In this document: piece after piece, positions 31,694 to 43,363 of the stretch | Numbering within the stretch: position 1 is the first letter of the stretch | How the letters are laid out: each line of letters starts with the position of its first letter | NCBI GenBank assembly: GCA_004764695.1 | Contig: SMSO01000025.1 | Coordinates: 915,102 to 979,101, forward strand | Length of the DNA stretch: 64,000 nt | Direction of reading: 5' to 3' | DNA from: Schizochytrium sp. TIO01 | Taxonomy: Eukaryota > Sar > Bigyra > Thraustochytrida > Thraustochytriidae | Position numbers and translations under genes: made by a program | The notes under the pieces: generated by a model | What the model saw: the letters and a program-made list of their open reading frames with translations, nothing else | What the model was told of the DNA's origin: nothing | The model's database searches: none

Positions 31694-32814
31694 ACTATTC
31701 TTTAGCTTTTATGCCAGCGTACACTAGTAAAGAATGGCATACCAGATCAGAGTGTCCTAAAAGGAAGAAAGTTTCAGACCAGAGACCCAAATACGATGTT
31801 ACACAGCTTGTGCTCTTACTTCAAAGTGCCTTCATGATCGAATTAGTACTGCCTATTGTACAAATTGAAATTTCAACATATACCGTACCTGATGCGACCC
31901 AGTTCATTACATTCACTGAGCTTTGAACTTTAAGTGCCAGCAACGTAGAATAATCCTCTTCAACTATCCCAACTACGTAGCAACCTTTTCAACGATTGGA
32001 TGCTTTTTTTGTGCCTTTCTGCTATGCACATGGATCCTTTCAAATCTCAACAAACACTGTGAACTTGTTCACCAGAGCTAATCAATTTCAGCGCTTATTT
32101 TCACGTTTGCGCAAGGCAACTTAAACCTGAAAGTACACCTAACATAGACCTATTCTATCGTCTGAAGAGCAGTAACACAAGAGAAAGAATTCTGCGTTAG
32201 AACTATCATCATTTTTGTGCAACGAAATGTTTTATTCAAAATATTACTTCTCATCAACTCAAAGAACATACAGTATATTTGCTCTTTGAAGATGAAGTCA
32301 GGAACTATCGAACTTTATAATAGAATAGACAAAGTTCGTACATCAATGCACAAAGCAAGGGAAATTAGGAGATGGGATGAGTGAGGGAGGATCTTGGATC
32401 AAGTTCGCAACTACAGTTTTTTAGAAAGTCGAATAAATCAAGAAAATTTCAAGGAGGAACTTGGATTCTTCTTAAAATTGTTTCATCATCATTGGGAATC
32501 ATCTTCGGTGCAGTATAAAGACCGTAGACGTATAATCGCATCAAACTTCACATTCTCCAATAGCAAAGGGAAAGAAAGGAAGAAATATAAAGGCGACAAG
32601 AAGCGCTAAGCACGTCTGAAACTGCACATGAGCACATGCCAAGAGAAAACATACACCGGGAATAGAAAGGGGGGGGAGGGGTACCTAACTCAACTTAACA
32701 AGGCTCATTTCTTCGTCATGCCATCAGTCAGCATCAAAAGCAGAAATAAGGCCGCAAGCGGAACAAAAGGAATCCAAACCCTCTGGGCGCTCTGTGGTTT
32801 ATGCTAAAATAGAC
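31694..32814. other. Intergenic between convergent genes, no gene seen
   Basis: 3' flanks of the armadillo-like gene and of eL19. Contains a G-run near 32669-32678. No supported coding region. Confidence 0.5.
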
Positions 32815-33378
32815 TTAGACAGCGGGGTTCTGAGACTTCTTGTTAGCCTTCTCAGCCTTGCGGTCGCGGGCAGCCTGTGCCTTGGCCTTGCGGGCCTCAG
32901 CCTGCTCCTTGATCTGCTGCTCCTTGATAGACTCGGCCTTCATCTTGTGGACGCTCTCCATGAGGTTGCGCTTAGTCTTGAACTTGTTACCCTTGGCCTG
33001 CATGTAAAGCTCACGGTACACGAACTTATCAATCTTCTTGGCCTCACGGTACTTCTTCAGAAGACGGCGGAGAACGCGCTGGCGGCGCATCCAGAGGACC
33101 TTGAAGGGGAGACGAGCGTTGGCCGTACCCTTGCGGCGACCGTAGCCGGTGTGGCGGCCCTTGCTCTTGGCCTCGTTGCGAGCGACAACACGTGCGCGGG
33201 AGTGAACCACGTCGGGCTTCTTGATCACCAAGCCATCCTTGATGAGCTTGCTCACGGTCTTGCGCGAGTTGGCCGGGGCGATGTCTGCCAATGCGCCCGG
33301 GTCGAGCCAAACCTTGCGCTGGCCGCACTTGAGCACGGACGCCGCAAGGCGCTTCTGAAGCTTGAGTCCTGCCGGCAT
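32815..33378 (-). CDS. RPL19: 60S ribosomal protein eL19
   Basis: 187 residues. I chose the Met at 33376-33378 because [23 protein letters not shown] follows at the standard N-terminus, although the frame is open ten codons further. The universal blocks are all visible: [15 protein letters not shown], the basic [18 protein letters not shown] loop, [24 protein letters not shown], and a long Lys/Ala-rich C-terminal helix as in eukaryotes. It is a structural protein of the large subunit near the tunnel exit. Codon choice is strongly GC-biased compared with neighbouring genes, typical of high expression. Confidence 0.97.
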   Translation of the reverse strand: MPAGLKLQKRLAASVLKCGQRKVWLDPGALADIAPANSRKTVSKLIKDGLVIKKPDVVHSRARVVARNEAKSKGRHTGYGRRKGTANARLPFKVLWMRRQRVLRRLLKKYREAKKIDKFVYRELYMQAKGNKFKTKRNLMESVHKMKAESIKEQQIKEQAEARKAKAQAARDRKAEKANKKSQNPAV

Positions 33379-33520
33379 CTTTCCTCCTCGCTCTTCCCTG
33401 CGCCGCACCTGCGCCGCTGGTCGTCGCGTCCGACTTGAGTTGATCTGCTGCTGCTTCTTGCCCAGCCAAAGTCTCCTTCGCCTCTGCTCCTCTCCTTTCG
33501 TTCCCCGCTTTCCCCCCTCT

Positions 33521-33545
33521 CTCTCATTATCTCTCTCTCTCTCTG
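33521..33545 (-). promoter_or_regulatory. Polypyrimidine/GA tract upstream of eL19
   Basis: A CT-dinucleotide tract on the plus strand (GA on the coding strand), about 145-170 bp before the start, inside a longer strand-biased stretch (33480-33560). It could be 5' untranslated region or core promoter. Function is inferred from position only. Confidence 0.35.
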
Positions 33546-33560
33546 GTCCCTCTCCTCTGG

Positions 33561-35445
33561 GTCAGTCTCGGTAGAAGAAATAGGAATAACTCTAGGAGGC
33601 CTCCGCACTTCCTTCCACCCAATTGCTCTCTCTAACCACTCATTTCGAGCACCATTGTTTATAGATGGTTCTCGCGATGCTGCTAAGGAGTGAACTAACC
33701 TACACAAGTCATATACTATAGATCCTTGTAAGAACGAAAACTAGAAGCAATATAAACTAACAGTAGAACTATGAATTTAAGTAGAACACAGCCACTTTTA
33801 TTCAAAACCTTGGAAGAAGAACTCTGCTGTTCACATCATCATGAATAGAGAAAAGTAGAGACAGAGCCAAAGAGCACAGACATCTCCAAGTGAAACTACT
33901 ATTTTACAGAATTCTCCATTCAAACTTCTCCAAGCAGAACTTGAAGTTGATAAGCATAGTTTTTCTTTCAAGATAGATATCACAAGATACCCTAACCCTG
34001 GCGTTTGACTGACTCATAATGGTTCGCTGAAGTGTCACAGTTTGCGTTCCGCATGTTTGTTACGACGCGGCCGTTTTGCGATAGCTGTCTTATTAGAAGC
34101 TTCTAGTATTAGTAGTAACAATATAAGAGTACCAGGAGTATGCTTAGTTATTATGGCTTTGTTATATGCAAGTTCCACTCCTACGGTTCTTTGAAACGCG
34201 TTATGATTAGAGAATTCAATCACTAGGAAACAGTCAAATATCCTTTCACTGCTGAGAAGGGTCTTTTCGCTGGAGGCTAAACCACATTTGACGTTTCAGT
34301 TTCATCCGGTTGAAAAGTAGAAACAAGGAAGCTTGTATTTTCAATCGTCTATCGTTAGAACTTAAATGTGGAGAAGGTAAAATAAATTCTTCAGACCGTC
34401 TAATTCTAGTTATGCGTGATTATGATTAATTATTTTAGAAGTTGAGTATCATACTATAATGATGTAGTTATAAGTTTACTCCTGAAATGTCGACATTTCA
34501 CTTCTGGTTGCTCAACATGTAAATGATTTGCTCAGCATCAAAGATTTCGAGCCATTTCCGTGGAATATTTGGGTATTCCTTTTAGTATAACATGAATTAA
34601 AATTTTAAAAAAGAAGAAAAAGAAAAAAGCCCAGACTCCTGACTTTTAGTTTGAAGCCCTGGCCACATCATCTCGTAGTACTATCTATTACCTTAGTTGA
34701 AATGGGAGAGTAGCCTTGACAGTCTTTTTGATAAACGATTCCTAGTGTTAAAATCTGAATACATTAACTTATAGATCTACATTGAGTAGGCACTGTAAGA
34801 TAGGCCAGAAGGAAAACTTAACCTTTACCCCATAGCACACTCATCGAGATAGGAAAAACATGATTAGACAATGTCTTACAACGTTTCGACTGATTTGAAA
34901 CCATGCTCAGTCAAATGCTTTAGCAAAGTGTCAGATATTTTTTATTTGGAAGCTTGGTAAGTGTTGCAGACACCCGCATGACTAAAGATAAATGTAGTCC
35001 TACACGAACAACAAATAAACGAATAAAAAAGAGAAACGAAATAGATGTAGCAATTGTAAGCGCCGTGCAAGGCTTTGTATCTTTTGAAAGATTGGCAGAG
35101 TTTTCTCATTTCCTTTGATTAGAAAAAGATGTCATTCTCAAGTTACTGTAGGCATCCATATTTGAGTTCAGAACTCAGAACTTCGCAAGATTTGAAGCAG
35201 GTTTAGGAAATAGCAACTACATACCTATAGATTGATTTTAATAATAGTATATATCATAGAAAATATATTAGTCCTACTGTATCCATTAGTAGGGTAGTAG
35301 CTATGTATTCGAAGGATGGGTTTGCCATAGGTACCTACGGCTGAGGCGTTATATTTTGCGGTAGGTCGCTGCCGTGTTCATGAAAGATACCTCAAAGCAC
35401 AAAATTCGAGGACTATTAGAACTCTGAGCTTTGCAGACTCACGTC
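33561..35445. other. Intergenic, no gene seen
   Basis: Divergent promoter space between eL19 and the JMJD8-like gene. AGGTACCTAC at 35329. The rest is AT-rich and unremarkable. Confidence 0.5.
35329..35338 (+). promoter_or_regulatory. AGGTACCTAC word, copy 3
   Basis: Exact 10-mer 108 bp before the JMJD8-like ATG, the closest of the five to a coding start. Confidence 0.35.
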
Positions 35446-36399
35446 ATGAGACAGGCGCGCTTTTGGATACAAGTGAGCGTTGCGGTTGCAATTATTCTTC
35501 TCTCATGCGTTGCAGCCATCTTTTCTAATGAGGGCCGTCGTCTATATACTTTCCCTGTTGGGGCCTGGCCATTACCTTTCACACGGCGTTCAAACACGAG
35601 GTTTTCAAGTGATAGATCTAATCTACTCGGTCCTTGCCGCATGGAGGAACAATTAGCTTCGGAACTCTCGTGCGAGGAATTCGTTGAGAGGTACCTCGGA
35701 CAGGAGCCCGTTGTGATCCGTCAGCTCTTTAAAGAAGCTAACAAAGCCTTCTTAGAGGATACCTCTCCAAACGAATTTCGAAAAAGGTACGGGCATCTGC
35801 CCGTGAAACTTTCTACAGCAAATTCATTCACTGGGCGCGAATGGTCAGAGACAGATCTTGCTTCATACATGGACCACATGCTTCACCCGCAAAATGAAAC
35901 GCTTTCGGGAAATCAAACCTTTTATCTGTTTGGAAGTCAGCAAGGAGCTGAATGGTCATCATTCTTAGCGAACTATTGGCGGCCATCATTGAAGTATCCA
36001 AGTGAGTCTTTCATGAAAGATCACATCGACTCTACTAACGTTTGTGAGCGTTTGCGATGGGATAGTGGTATCCAGCAAGATGAATTAACATCCCTGAGCT
36101 TTGGGCTCGCTGGGTCAGGCACAGGAGTTCCTTTCCATTTTCATGGACCAGGCTTTTTACAAATGCTACATGGCCGTAAACGATGGTTTCTATATCCTCC
36201 CCAAACAACTCCAAAGTTTCATCCAAATGAGACTACATTAACGTGGGTGCGCTCAGTCTATCCTGATCTGGCGAATGCAGACAAACCAACCCACGAATGC
36301 GTTTTGGGACCCAGTGATGTTATCTACTTTCCAAACTCATGGATGCATGCTACGCTAAATATTGACAACTATACTGCCTTCATTGCTACATTTGCTTAG
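35446..36399 (+). CDS. JMJD8-like JmjC/cupin protein, type II membrane
   Basis: 317 residues from the ATG at 35446. A single hydrophobic segment (about 9-26) acts as a signal anchor. The JmjC fold fills residues about 70-317. SLSFGLAGSGTGVPFHFHGPG (216-236), GRKRWFLYPP (243-252) and DVIYFPNSWMHATLN (291-305) match the animal JMJD8 pattern closely. Metal-site candidates are H231 and H301. The usual HxD/E pair reads H231-F-H233, as in JMJD8, so oxygenase activity is doubtful. In animals JMJD8 is an ER-luminal protein; a similar place is likely here. Short glycosylation sites (NET, NQT) agree with a luminal domain. Confidence 0.85.
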   Translation: MRQARFWIQVSVAVAIILLSCVAAIFSNEGRRLYTFPVGAWPLPFTRRSNTRFSSDRSNLLGPCRMEEQLASELSCEEFVERYLGQEPVVIRQLFKEANKAFLEDTSPNEFRKRYGHLPVKLSTANSFTGREWSETDLASYMDHMLHPQNETLSGNQTFYLFGSQQGAEWSSFLANYWRPSLKYPSESFMKDHIDSTNVCERLRWDSGIQQDELTSLSFGLAGSGTGVPFHFHGPGFLQMLHGRKRWFLYPPQTTPKFHPNETTLTWVRSVYPDLANADKPTHECVLGPSDVIYFPNSWMHATLNIDNYTAFIATFA

Positions 36400-36776
36400 G
36401 CTGACTGGGGACTTCCAAGTGGAGGACGATGTAACGATATTTTTTTTAGCTTTGTCAAAAGTATAATGGGCATGAGAATGTTAATAAAAAGGCATAGCTA
36501 ATTTTTGTTGACACAGGAATTCTTTTCTGAGCATTTGGAAAAGGTGAAGTTTAGATATTCCTTAAAAAAACTACCTTGTACCCCAAAATGGTATCCAATC
36601 GCTTGCCTTGCACGCCCTCTTTATTTACAGACGACAATGAAAATTATTGGTCCAATGTTCAAAAACAAAGTTGTGTACATTAGTATGGCTTTAAGCATAT
36701 AGTATAAAATTTAAATGAAATATCAAAATATGGAATCATCTTTATAAAATAGATTGCCATGTTGTTGACATAAAAC
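36400..36776. other. Convergent 3' flanks
   Basis: Shared 3' space of the JMJD8-like and SNARE genes. No gene seen. Confidence 0.5.
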
Positions 36777-37946
36777 TTATGAAACAAGGGAAAGAATAAT
36801 TCCGACGACGCCTAACAGCAAAATAAAGCACATAAGGTTGATGCAAAAGCGTTCCATGCCCATACCGCTGTCATCCAGGTTTTTCTTGAGCGTCACGTTG
36901 ATATTATCCATCTTATCGCGCGCTTTGGCTAAGTTTTCATCAATTTCGTCCATTATTTTGTCTTGTAGATTGATCTCATCTTGAATAATCTTAGCCTTTT
37001 CACCTGCTTGATCAATCAACAAGCCAATCTGATCGAGGACCTCATCGAATTCTTCGTCTCTCCGGCGGATCTGCTCCAGTCCCTGCTGTTGCATTTCTGT
37101 CAATTCTACAGTCTTTGGTTGGCCTCCAAAACTTGCACCTGTACTGGAGCTGGTTGTCGCCCCTCCTGCCCCAGTTGCGGGACTAAGGTTTTTAAAGAAA
37201 CTAGCTGTATCAAAGCCGCTCCCTCCATTACCACCAGATTCAATATCATTGACATCAAAATCTCCACCACCTGTGACACTTGATGCTTTACTGGATAATC
37301 TCTTCATTCGCTCTAATTGCACTTTAAACTCTTGAAGAAACTGAGTTCTTGTTTCGATTTCCTCATCGCTCAGCTTGCGTCGCTTTTTGCGCACTTCTTT
37401 TGAATGAATCTTCTCCATCTCATGAAAAAGAACATCGAGCTCTTTAAGTTGGCTACGTACTTGATGAGCCTGAGCTATCTGGTCACGTGATCTGGTTATA
37501 CCTTTTGAGTCGTGCATGCTTCGTAAAGTCTATTGCTCACGATATGGAGCGCGGATATGGAATATTATATCAGGGTGTTGTTGGAAAAAATATACAAATA
37601 GGACAGATTACCCCAAGCCCAGTTTCACTCTCCGTTAGTTCCTGACCACTAGAATTAAAGTCTATGATACATATGCTCCCACCTCTCAATGAACTCAGGT
37701 TAAAGGTTGACTCAATGAGAAACAATAGCAATAAGGATAACTCACCTCCTTTACACTGTTCAGCCCTATAAGAAACTCCTGCTTGGCTTCGAGGAATCGG
37801 TCTGCAGAAGACTGCTTCTTCTTATCATCTTTATCTTGAACGGGCATTTCTTGTTCGATTGCACGCAACCGCATCAAAAGATCTTCTATCTCTAAGACGC
37901 GTTTGGGCTTCTTCTCCTTTGCAGAGCTCTTTGAAGCAGCTGCCAT
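36777..37946 (-). CDS. Qc-SNARE, SYP7-like, tail-anchored
   Basis: Two exons, 37946-37746 and 37529-36777, joined across a 216-bp GT-AG intron (phase 0; GTGAG...CAATAG) to give 317 residues. An N-terminal helical region includes RKKRRKLSDEEIETRTQFL, like the KGLTTEEL segment of plant SYP7. A Gly/Ser/Thr linker is followed by a SNARE motif (about 217-282) with the ionic-layer Gln probably Q256 in NLQDKIMDEID. A C-terminal membrane anchor is at about 296-315. Qc-SNAREs pair with Qa, Qb and R partners in membrane fusion. SYP7 members work at the ER and plasma membrane in plants. The SYP7 link is from motif likeness; a general Qc-SNARE call is safer. Confidence 0.85.
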
Positions 37947-38978
37947 CTTGACTTAAAGATATACGTGCCCTCCAGCTCAATAAACGCGTGTATTTGTTCT
38001 GACCGTCTTTGATGAGGCTGCTTCTCGTGCTCGGAATTGTCGAGTGTTCTTCTTTACTTTTATTGCAGCGACACAGGTGATACGTTGCAGGTAGTGAGTA
38101 TTTTGCCACAAAGCCTACCCACCCCGACTGGGCCCTTCAGTGCGGCTGATGTGACCCTTTCGCTCTCCTGTCTGCTAACAGCAGGTTTGCACTGCCTGTC
38201 TGTTCGATAAACACAATTCTATTTTTTATGTCTATCTTCTAAACTAGTAGTCTGAAAAGATAGATTACCAGTAGGTAAGGTTACCTATGTACTTAAACCA
38301 AAGCTTAACAGTAACTGATACTCTTATCTACTAGGTACCTACCTACTAGTAGCCTTGTGTAGGTAGTTCATACTGTGAGTGAGTAAGTAACCTACCTATA
38401 CATAGTACTCTTTATACTGGACTTACTCACCTCTTTTCAGGGAGACGAGAGATCAAAGTTGACAAACAAACATTGCTTAAAATTAGAACCTAGTATAAAA
38501 GTTTTCTATATAACTTTTGTTGAAGCTTCTATTTCGAAGTAGACGGAAAGTTGAATTTGGATACTGACAAAGATACCAGATAATTAAGTTGGCCTACATA
38601 GTCAGACTCACAGCAGCGCCGAGCAAGGTTGATATCCCCACTGGCAGGTACCTAATTACTTACTACTAACATGAAGCATAATGGTTAGCCAATAGTGCTT
38701 GTTAGAGGAATTTTCTAGTAGTAATGATGCACCTACGTCGAAAAGCTACTAGTACGTCTAAGCTTTTTATCTCTAAAACTTAAAATCAAATAAAATAAAT
38801 GTTAGTGAACAGTTAGGGCATCTGGAGAGTGAAAAAGAGGAAAGAAAGAATTTCTGGTGCTTATAAGAAAGAATGAAATGCAGAGGATTATGAAAGGCCC
38901 ACAAGTTGCAGCAACAGCAAAATATGATCCAATTAGAAGGAGCATAGTTTGTCCAAACCTTAATCGTGGCTTTCAGAG
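37947..38978. other. Divergent promoter region, SNARE and GPN1
   Basis: About 1 kb between two gene starts. Contains AGGTACCTAC at 38333, overlapping TACCTAC at 38340 and GTAGGTA at 38359, the densest cluster of this word in the window. No gene seen. Confidence 0.5.
38333..38342 (+). promoter_or_regulatory. AGGTACCTAC word, copy 4
   Basis: Exact 10-mer in the divergent SNARE/GPN1 spacer, 387 bp from the SNARE start and 637 bp from the GPN1 start, within a cluster of related words. Confidence 0.35.
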
Positions 38979-40082
38979 ATGGACAGTGCTGTTGGAGCGT
39001 CGAGCGCCTCTATGGCCAATGAGGAGCCACTCGCCCCTGTTGCGCCTTCAACAACCAACCTCACGGCTACAGAAGCTTCTTTGAGTGGAGATGCCAAATC
39101 AGCACCACGGGTGGAAGCGCTAGAAACTCCGGGGACTGAAGACTCCGATTCTCCCGCTGCGACTTCGAAGCAACCAGTGGCAGTGATTTTTGTTGGTATG
39201 GCCGGAAGCGGTAAAACCACCGTAGCACAGCGGATCAGTGCTGATCTTTACCAAAATAATACTCCTACATACACAATGAACCTCGACCCAGCTGTTGCAA
39301 AGGTGCCATTCGGTTGTAATATCGACATTCGGGATACAGTGAACTACAAAGGAGTCATGAAGCAATATGGCCTTGGACCCAATGGTGGTATCATGACTTG
39401 TCTGAACCTTTTCGCTACAAAGTTTGACCAAGTTATGGGATTGGTGGAGAAGCGTATTCCCGAGCTTGATTATGTTCTGATGGATACACCAGGCCAAATC
39501 GAGGTTTTTACATGGTCTGCATCTGGAGCTATCATTACAGAGTCATTGGCATCAACAGTTCCAACTGTTCTAGCTTATGTTGTTGATACCCCGCGGACAA
39601 CTAATCCTGTTACATTTATGTCAAACATGCTCTATGCGTGCAGCATCATGTACAAGACAAAACTCCCCATTGTGATTGTCTTTAATAAAACCGATGTGGT
39701 ATCCCATGAGTTTGCACAGGAATGGATGACAGATTTTGAAAGCTTTCGAGATGCTCTTGAACAACATAGTCAGAACAGTGGTGAAGCTTATATTGAGGAT
39801 TTAACACGATCTATGAGTCTTGTACTCGATAAATTCTATGCTGGTATTCGCTCCTGTGGCGTGTCTGCAGCAACTGGTGCAGGTATTGAAAGCTTTTACG
39901 CTGCAGTGGAGGATGCCCGAAAAGAGTACGATGAATTTTACCGCCCAGAGATGGAGCGTCGTCGCGACGATGCTAAGAGGATGGAAGAGGAGCGCCGACA
40001 GATGGCTATGGCCCGTCTTCGCAAGTCGATGAATATGGGCGATAATATCACTACTGATACGGATGGAGGTGCATCAAATTAA
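38979..40082 (+). CDS. GPN1: GPN-loop GTPase 1
   Basis: One exon, 367 residues. After a Ser/Ala/acidic extension of about 65 residues come the P-loop GMAGSGKTT (73-81), NLDPA, the family-defining GPN in [11 protein letters not shown] (GPN at about 133-135), [16 protein letters not shown] (G3) and FNKTD (G4). The [15 protein letters not shown] segment and the long charged C-terminal helix are those of the GPN1/NPA3 branch rather than GPN2 or GPN3. GPN1 assembles and imports RNA polymerase II into the nucleus together with GPN3. Divergently placed to the SNARE gene and convergent with the FNT transporter. Confidence 0.95.
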   Translation: MDSAVGASSASMANEEPLAPVAPSTTNLTATEASLSGDAKSAPRVEALETPGTEDSDSPAATSKQPVAVIFVGMAGSGKTTVAQRISADLYQNNTPTYTMNLDPAVAKVPFGCNIDIRDTVNYKGVMKQYGLGPNGGIMTCLNLFATKFDQVMGLVEKRIPELDYVLMDTPGQIEVFTWSASGAIITESLASTVPTVLAYVVDTPRTTNPVTFMSNMLYACSIMYKTKLPIVIVFNKTDVVSHEFAQEWMTDFESFRDALEQHSQNSGEAYIEDLTRSMSLVLDKFYAGIRSCGVSAATGAGIESFYAAVEDARKEYDEFYRPEMERRRDDAKRMEEERRQMAMARLRKSMNMGDNITTDTDGGASN

Positions 40083-40828
40083 AAACGAAATAGTAATGCT
40101 TACACTATCCGAAGTCTTCGAAATCCATGAGAAGCCTGGATTCCTTACGTTCGCTTTGAGGACGGGGGCATTGTCAATTTTTGCTCGACACTTGATGATC
40201 CAAACAAAGGTTATAGTAACCAATTTAGTAATGGCGCCAGCTTCAATAAAAGTAAAGTAGACATTTCATGTTTTCAAATTTAGAACTGTATAATCATGGA
40301 AGGTTTAAGATTTAAATTTAGACTGTCATCATTGTTCCTAGTTACTTCCAACATTCGTTGAAGAACCCACAAAAATGAACGGGCCGACCCCTCCGTCGAT
40401 AGTAAGTATTTCTAGACCTTTTAAACTAGAAACGAGTTTTCTACTTCTAAAGTATGAAGTTGTTGAAGTTCAAGCTACTGTTTTGTGCGTTCTAATTCTG
40501 AACCGCCTTGTTAGTGTGGAGAGTTCTTCATTGATAAACACCTAAAGGTCCATACTCGTGTTTGCGACTTGGGATGAAAAGTTAGAGCAACCTAGACCTA
40601 GAACTTTGAGTTGAATTAATTGATTTAAGTGTGAAAACACTGAGTGCATGATCAGACAAACATATAGATGAAGAATTAATCAGAAAATCATGAAAGCACA
40701 GCAGCGAAAATTAAAATGCTCAAATTGTAATTTTAGGTTTCCTATGAAGTGTTTTCAAATGACTTGCCGTCAAGCCTTGCCCAATACAATCAACGACTTC
40801 GCAAGTTATCTTTCTTCGGGCAGGCCTG
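40083..40828. other. Convergent 3' flanks, no gene seen
   Basis: Between the GPN1 and FNT stops. No supported coding region. Confidence 0.5.
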
Positions 40829-41890
40829 CTAAATCTTATGCACATGCTCCTTCACGTTGTGGAGGCTGGGTGAGTGACTTTGAGGAACCTTCAAGTGCCA
40901 TTGTGCTGCAAAAACACAAGCTCCGACAAAATTGCCACAGACACATGGAATGAGGTTCAAAGTGAAAATCTCATAAACTGTCAGAGATGCGCCAGCAAAG
41001 TAACCCAATGGGAGAAAGGTCATATTAGCAACTGAGTGTTCGAGGCGCATAGCAGTAAATGCAGCGATCGGAATCCAAAGGAGCGCCATCTTGGCAGCAA
41101 TATTATCTACCATAGCTGCTTGATAAACAGCAAGGTTCACAAGCCAATTTGCGCCAATAGCTTTTACAAAGACCGTTCCCGCGCTCATGCTAGTTTTCTT
41201 CACTGCAAGTCGGATAGCATCTTCTGGGGCAACAACCTCAAAATTCGCTGCAGCATAGGCAATCACGAGGCTGGCCACAAAATTACCTAGTAGAGATATG
41301 GATAGAAGGCGAACAAAATTTTGCCACTTCTGGCTCATAGATCGCCGCGGGTCGCCAGATATAACAGGCAAAATGCCATACAGCATATTGCTCGTCAAGA
41401 GGTCTGATCCAGTAGTTATGACAAATGCAAGGCCAGCTGGAAACATCAAAGCAGCAACAAGGAAGTTAAACTCCCACACAATTCTTACATAGATGATTGC
41501 GCCAAATGCAATATAGGCTCCTCCATATAATGAAGAACCAAATAGGGCCTGAAAAGACCTCCTACCACGATCTAAGCCCTTCTCGTTCAATTCGACGAAA
41601 GTACGCGCTTGCGCATTCAATTGGCGCGGCTCTCCCGACTCTCCTGCGCCTCGTCTCATCCCACCTGCTACATGCTCAGGGTCCATGACTCCTTCGCTAA
41701 GGAATGGTACGTTACTTGAAATTGAGATATTGCTGTTGCTACCGCTGGAGGCAGCAGCACTGGCCTCATCTTGGTGTGGCAGCGATGAGCCAACGCTTGC
41801 CAGGCTTGTTGGTGTATGACCTATTGCGGCAGATAAGAATCCTGCACCAGAATCATGAGCTGGTTCCACACTGCTTCGAAGGCCAAACAT
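40829..41890 (-). CDS. Formate/nitrite (FNT) family transporter
   Basis: 353 residues from the first ATG (41888-41890). The frame is open 20 codons further upstream but without an ATG, so a non-AUG start or an undetected 5' exon is possible. After a Ser-rich N-terminus of about 90 residues come six membrane segments with FNT signatures: SSLYGGAYIAFGAI, TGSDLLTSNMLYG, KAIGANWLVNLAVYQ and RLEHSVANMTFLPLGYFAG. The last holds the conserved pore His of the EHSVANM block. FNT channels pass formate, nitrite, hydrosulfide or lactate with protons; the substrate cannot be read from the sequence. The family is mainly prokaryotic but also occurs in algae, fungi and apicomplexans. Confidence 0.9.
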   Translation of the reverse strand: MFGLRSSVEPAHDSGAGFLSAAIGHTPTSLASVGSSLPHQDEASAAASSGSNSNISISSNVPFLSEGVMDPEHVAGGMRRGAGESGEPRQLNAQARTFVELNEKGLDRGRRSFQALFGSSLYGGAYIAFGAIIYVRIVWEFNFLVAALMFPAGLAFVITTGSDLLTSNMLYGILPVISGDPRRSMSQKWQNFVRLLSISLLGNFVASLVIAYAAANFEVVAPEDAIRLAVKKTSMSAGTVFVKAIGANWLVNLAVYQAAMVDNIAAKMALLWIPIAAFTAMRLEHSVANMTFLPLGYFAGASLTVYEIFTLNLIPCVCGNFVGACVFAAQWHLKVPQSHSPSLHNVKEHVHKI

Positions 41891-42221
41891 CTTTAGAACT
41901 GTTGCAGTAATACTACAACCTCTGCAAATGATTGGGAATTTGGAGCTCAAGGTTGACTGCCGACTCCTCCAAAGCCGGCAGCCATGAAAAAGAAAAGAAA
42001 AAACAGTCTTTAATTAAAAAATAAAATAAAAAATATTGATACGACTTAAGATATATACTTATTGTTACTCTTCTTTTTTTCTATTATTATTGGTATAATT
42101 CGACCCTATTTAATATTGAAGACTTGAAGCTACTATTGTTTGCATCCATTACAAAACTCGAAAGCACGAGGGACAAGCTCAATCAGGGCTCTAAGAGTTC
42201 TGACCTTCCCTTTTTTCCACC

Positions 42222-42265
42222 TTATAATAATAATAATAATATTGTTGTTATTATTATTATTAATA
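42222..42265. repeat. Inverted (TAA)n/(TTA)n tract
   Basis: A run of about five TAA units faces a run of about five TTA units across an ATTGTTG spacer, forming a near-perfect AT-only hairpin. Confidence 0.8.
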
Positions 42266-43177
42266 CAGAAAGGTTCACTAACTAATACTACTTATGTTCG
42301 TTGCTAGCCTAAATAATTTCAAAGCATCCTCTAGAGTAAAACCACAATCTGAGTTAAACCTTTTTGAAGAGTAGCAATAAGTAGTTAGGACTCAAAAATA
42401 TAACATGAAAACTCTTCATTTCCGGCGAAAGGCACTTCGCATATTCTTTATTCTGGATCATGACATGAAACTTGACGTTGAGTTGACCGAGCATGGTCAT
42501 ACAGACATTGATAATAAATGAGAGTCGATGTTGTTGCAAGCTGTGGTCAACCCTAACTACCTATGTTTGCCAACAAGACTTACATGATCTGAAGTGCCTA
42601 CTATGCTCTCCCTAGTCAGAGACGATTTTAGTACTACCTGGATAAAAACTCGAGTTTAAACGATCAATGATACGCTATACCACTCTCACCAGTCAGAGGC
42701 TATTTGTAGAAAATTTTCACTTTGGTAGAGTCTCGACTAAAAGTAATGACTCATACCTTAGTGCACGAGCATTCGGAGATTTTTTCCCTTTGAGTTTCCG
42801 CCCAAGTCTTACTAAATACTCGAGTTAAAATATCTTATACATTTCTGTAATTTTATTCTGTGAGAATATTTCTCGAAATTAAAACACAGAATAAATTCTG
42901 CCTTAGTCTATATACACCTTGTTTCAATATATCACAAGCGTATGCCCCTTGCCATTACTGATTCAAACATGACGCATAACTTTGGACTTATGGGCTCCGA
43001 ATAAAACGCAACACATTTTACTCTCTTTAATTAGCGTTTCCTAATGTGTCATGAATGGTGCTTAGAGTTAGGGCTAGGCAAAGAAAGGCTCAATTCTTCC
43101 ATAAATTTTATTTCTCTATTTTGAACATAGGACGAGTGAAAACTTGAATCAGACTACGCTCCTATTGAAGTAATATA

Positions 43178-43363
43178 CAGCTACTGACCTAACCTAACCT
43201 AACCTAACCTAGCTCTCCTATCTGTTGGACTGACATCATACATTCATCCCTGCCTGTATCCAGACCCGAAACCCCAATAACTCATATATCATCCTCTTTC
43301 TCTTTCTCCTGAGTTCGTCATCCTTGCTGGGCCGCTTCACAGCACAAGCTACTCTGCAATAGA
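43178..43363 (+). repeat. R3 repeat, copy 2
   Basis: 186-bp relative of 16320-16579 with the same ends (CAGCT... and ...CTCTGCAATAGA) and long near-identical blocks. In place of the 14-bp array it has four CCTAA units (43188-43211). Confidence 0.8.
43188..43211 (+). repeat. Short (CCTAA)n tract
   Basis: Four CCTAA units plus CCTA, inside R3 copy 2. It resembles a pentanucleotide telomere-type repeat (TTAGG on the other strand), but four units can arise by slippage, and the other R3 copy has only CCTAACCTCGCCG here. Confidence 0.8.

Noticed and set aside
31711-31926. 71-codon frame just after the armadillo-like gene
   Set aside because: No recognisable features; more likely 3' untranslated sequence.
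32794-33438. 214-codon plus-strand frame, Leu-rich
   Set aside because: It is the antisense image of the GC-biased eL19 gene.
43188-43211. Interstitial telomere (TTAGG type)
   Set aside because: Only four units, inside a dispersed repeat; slippage is enough to explain it.
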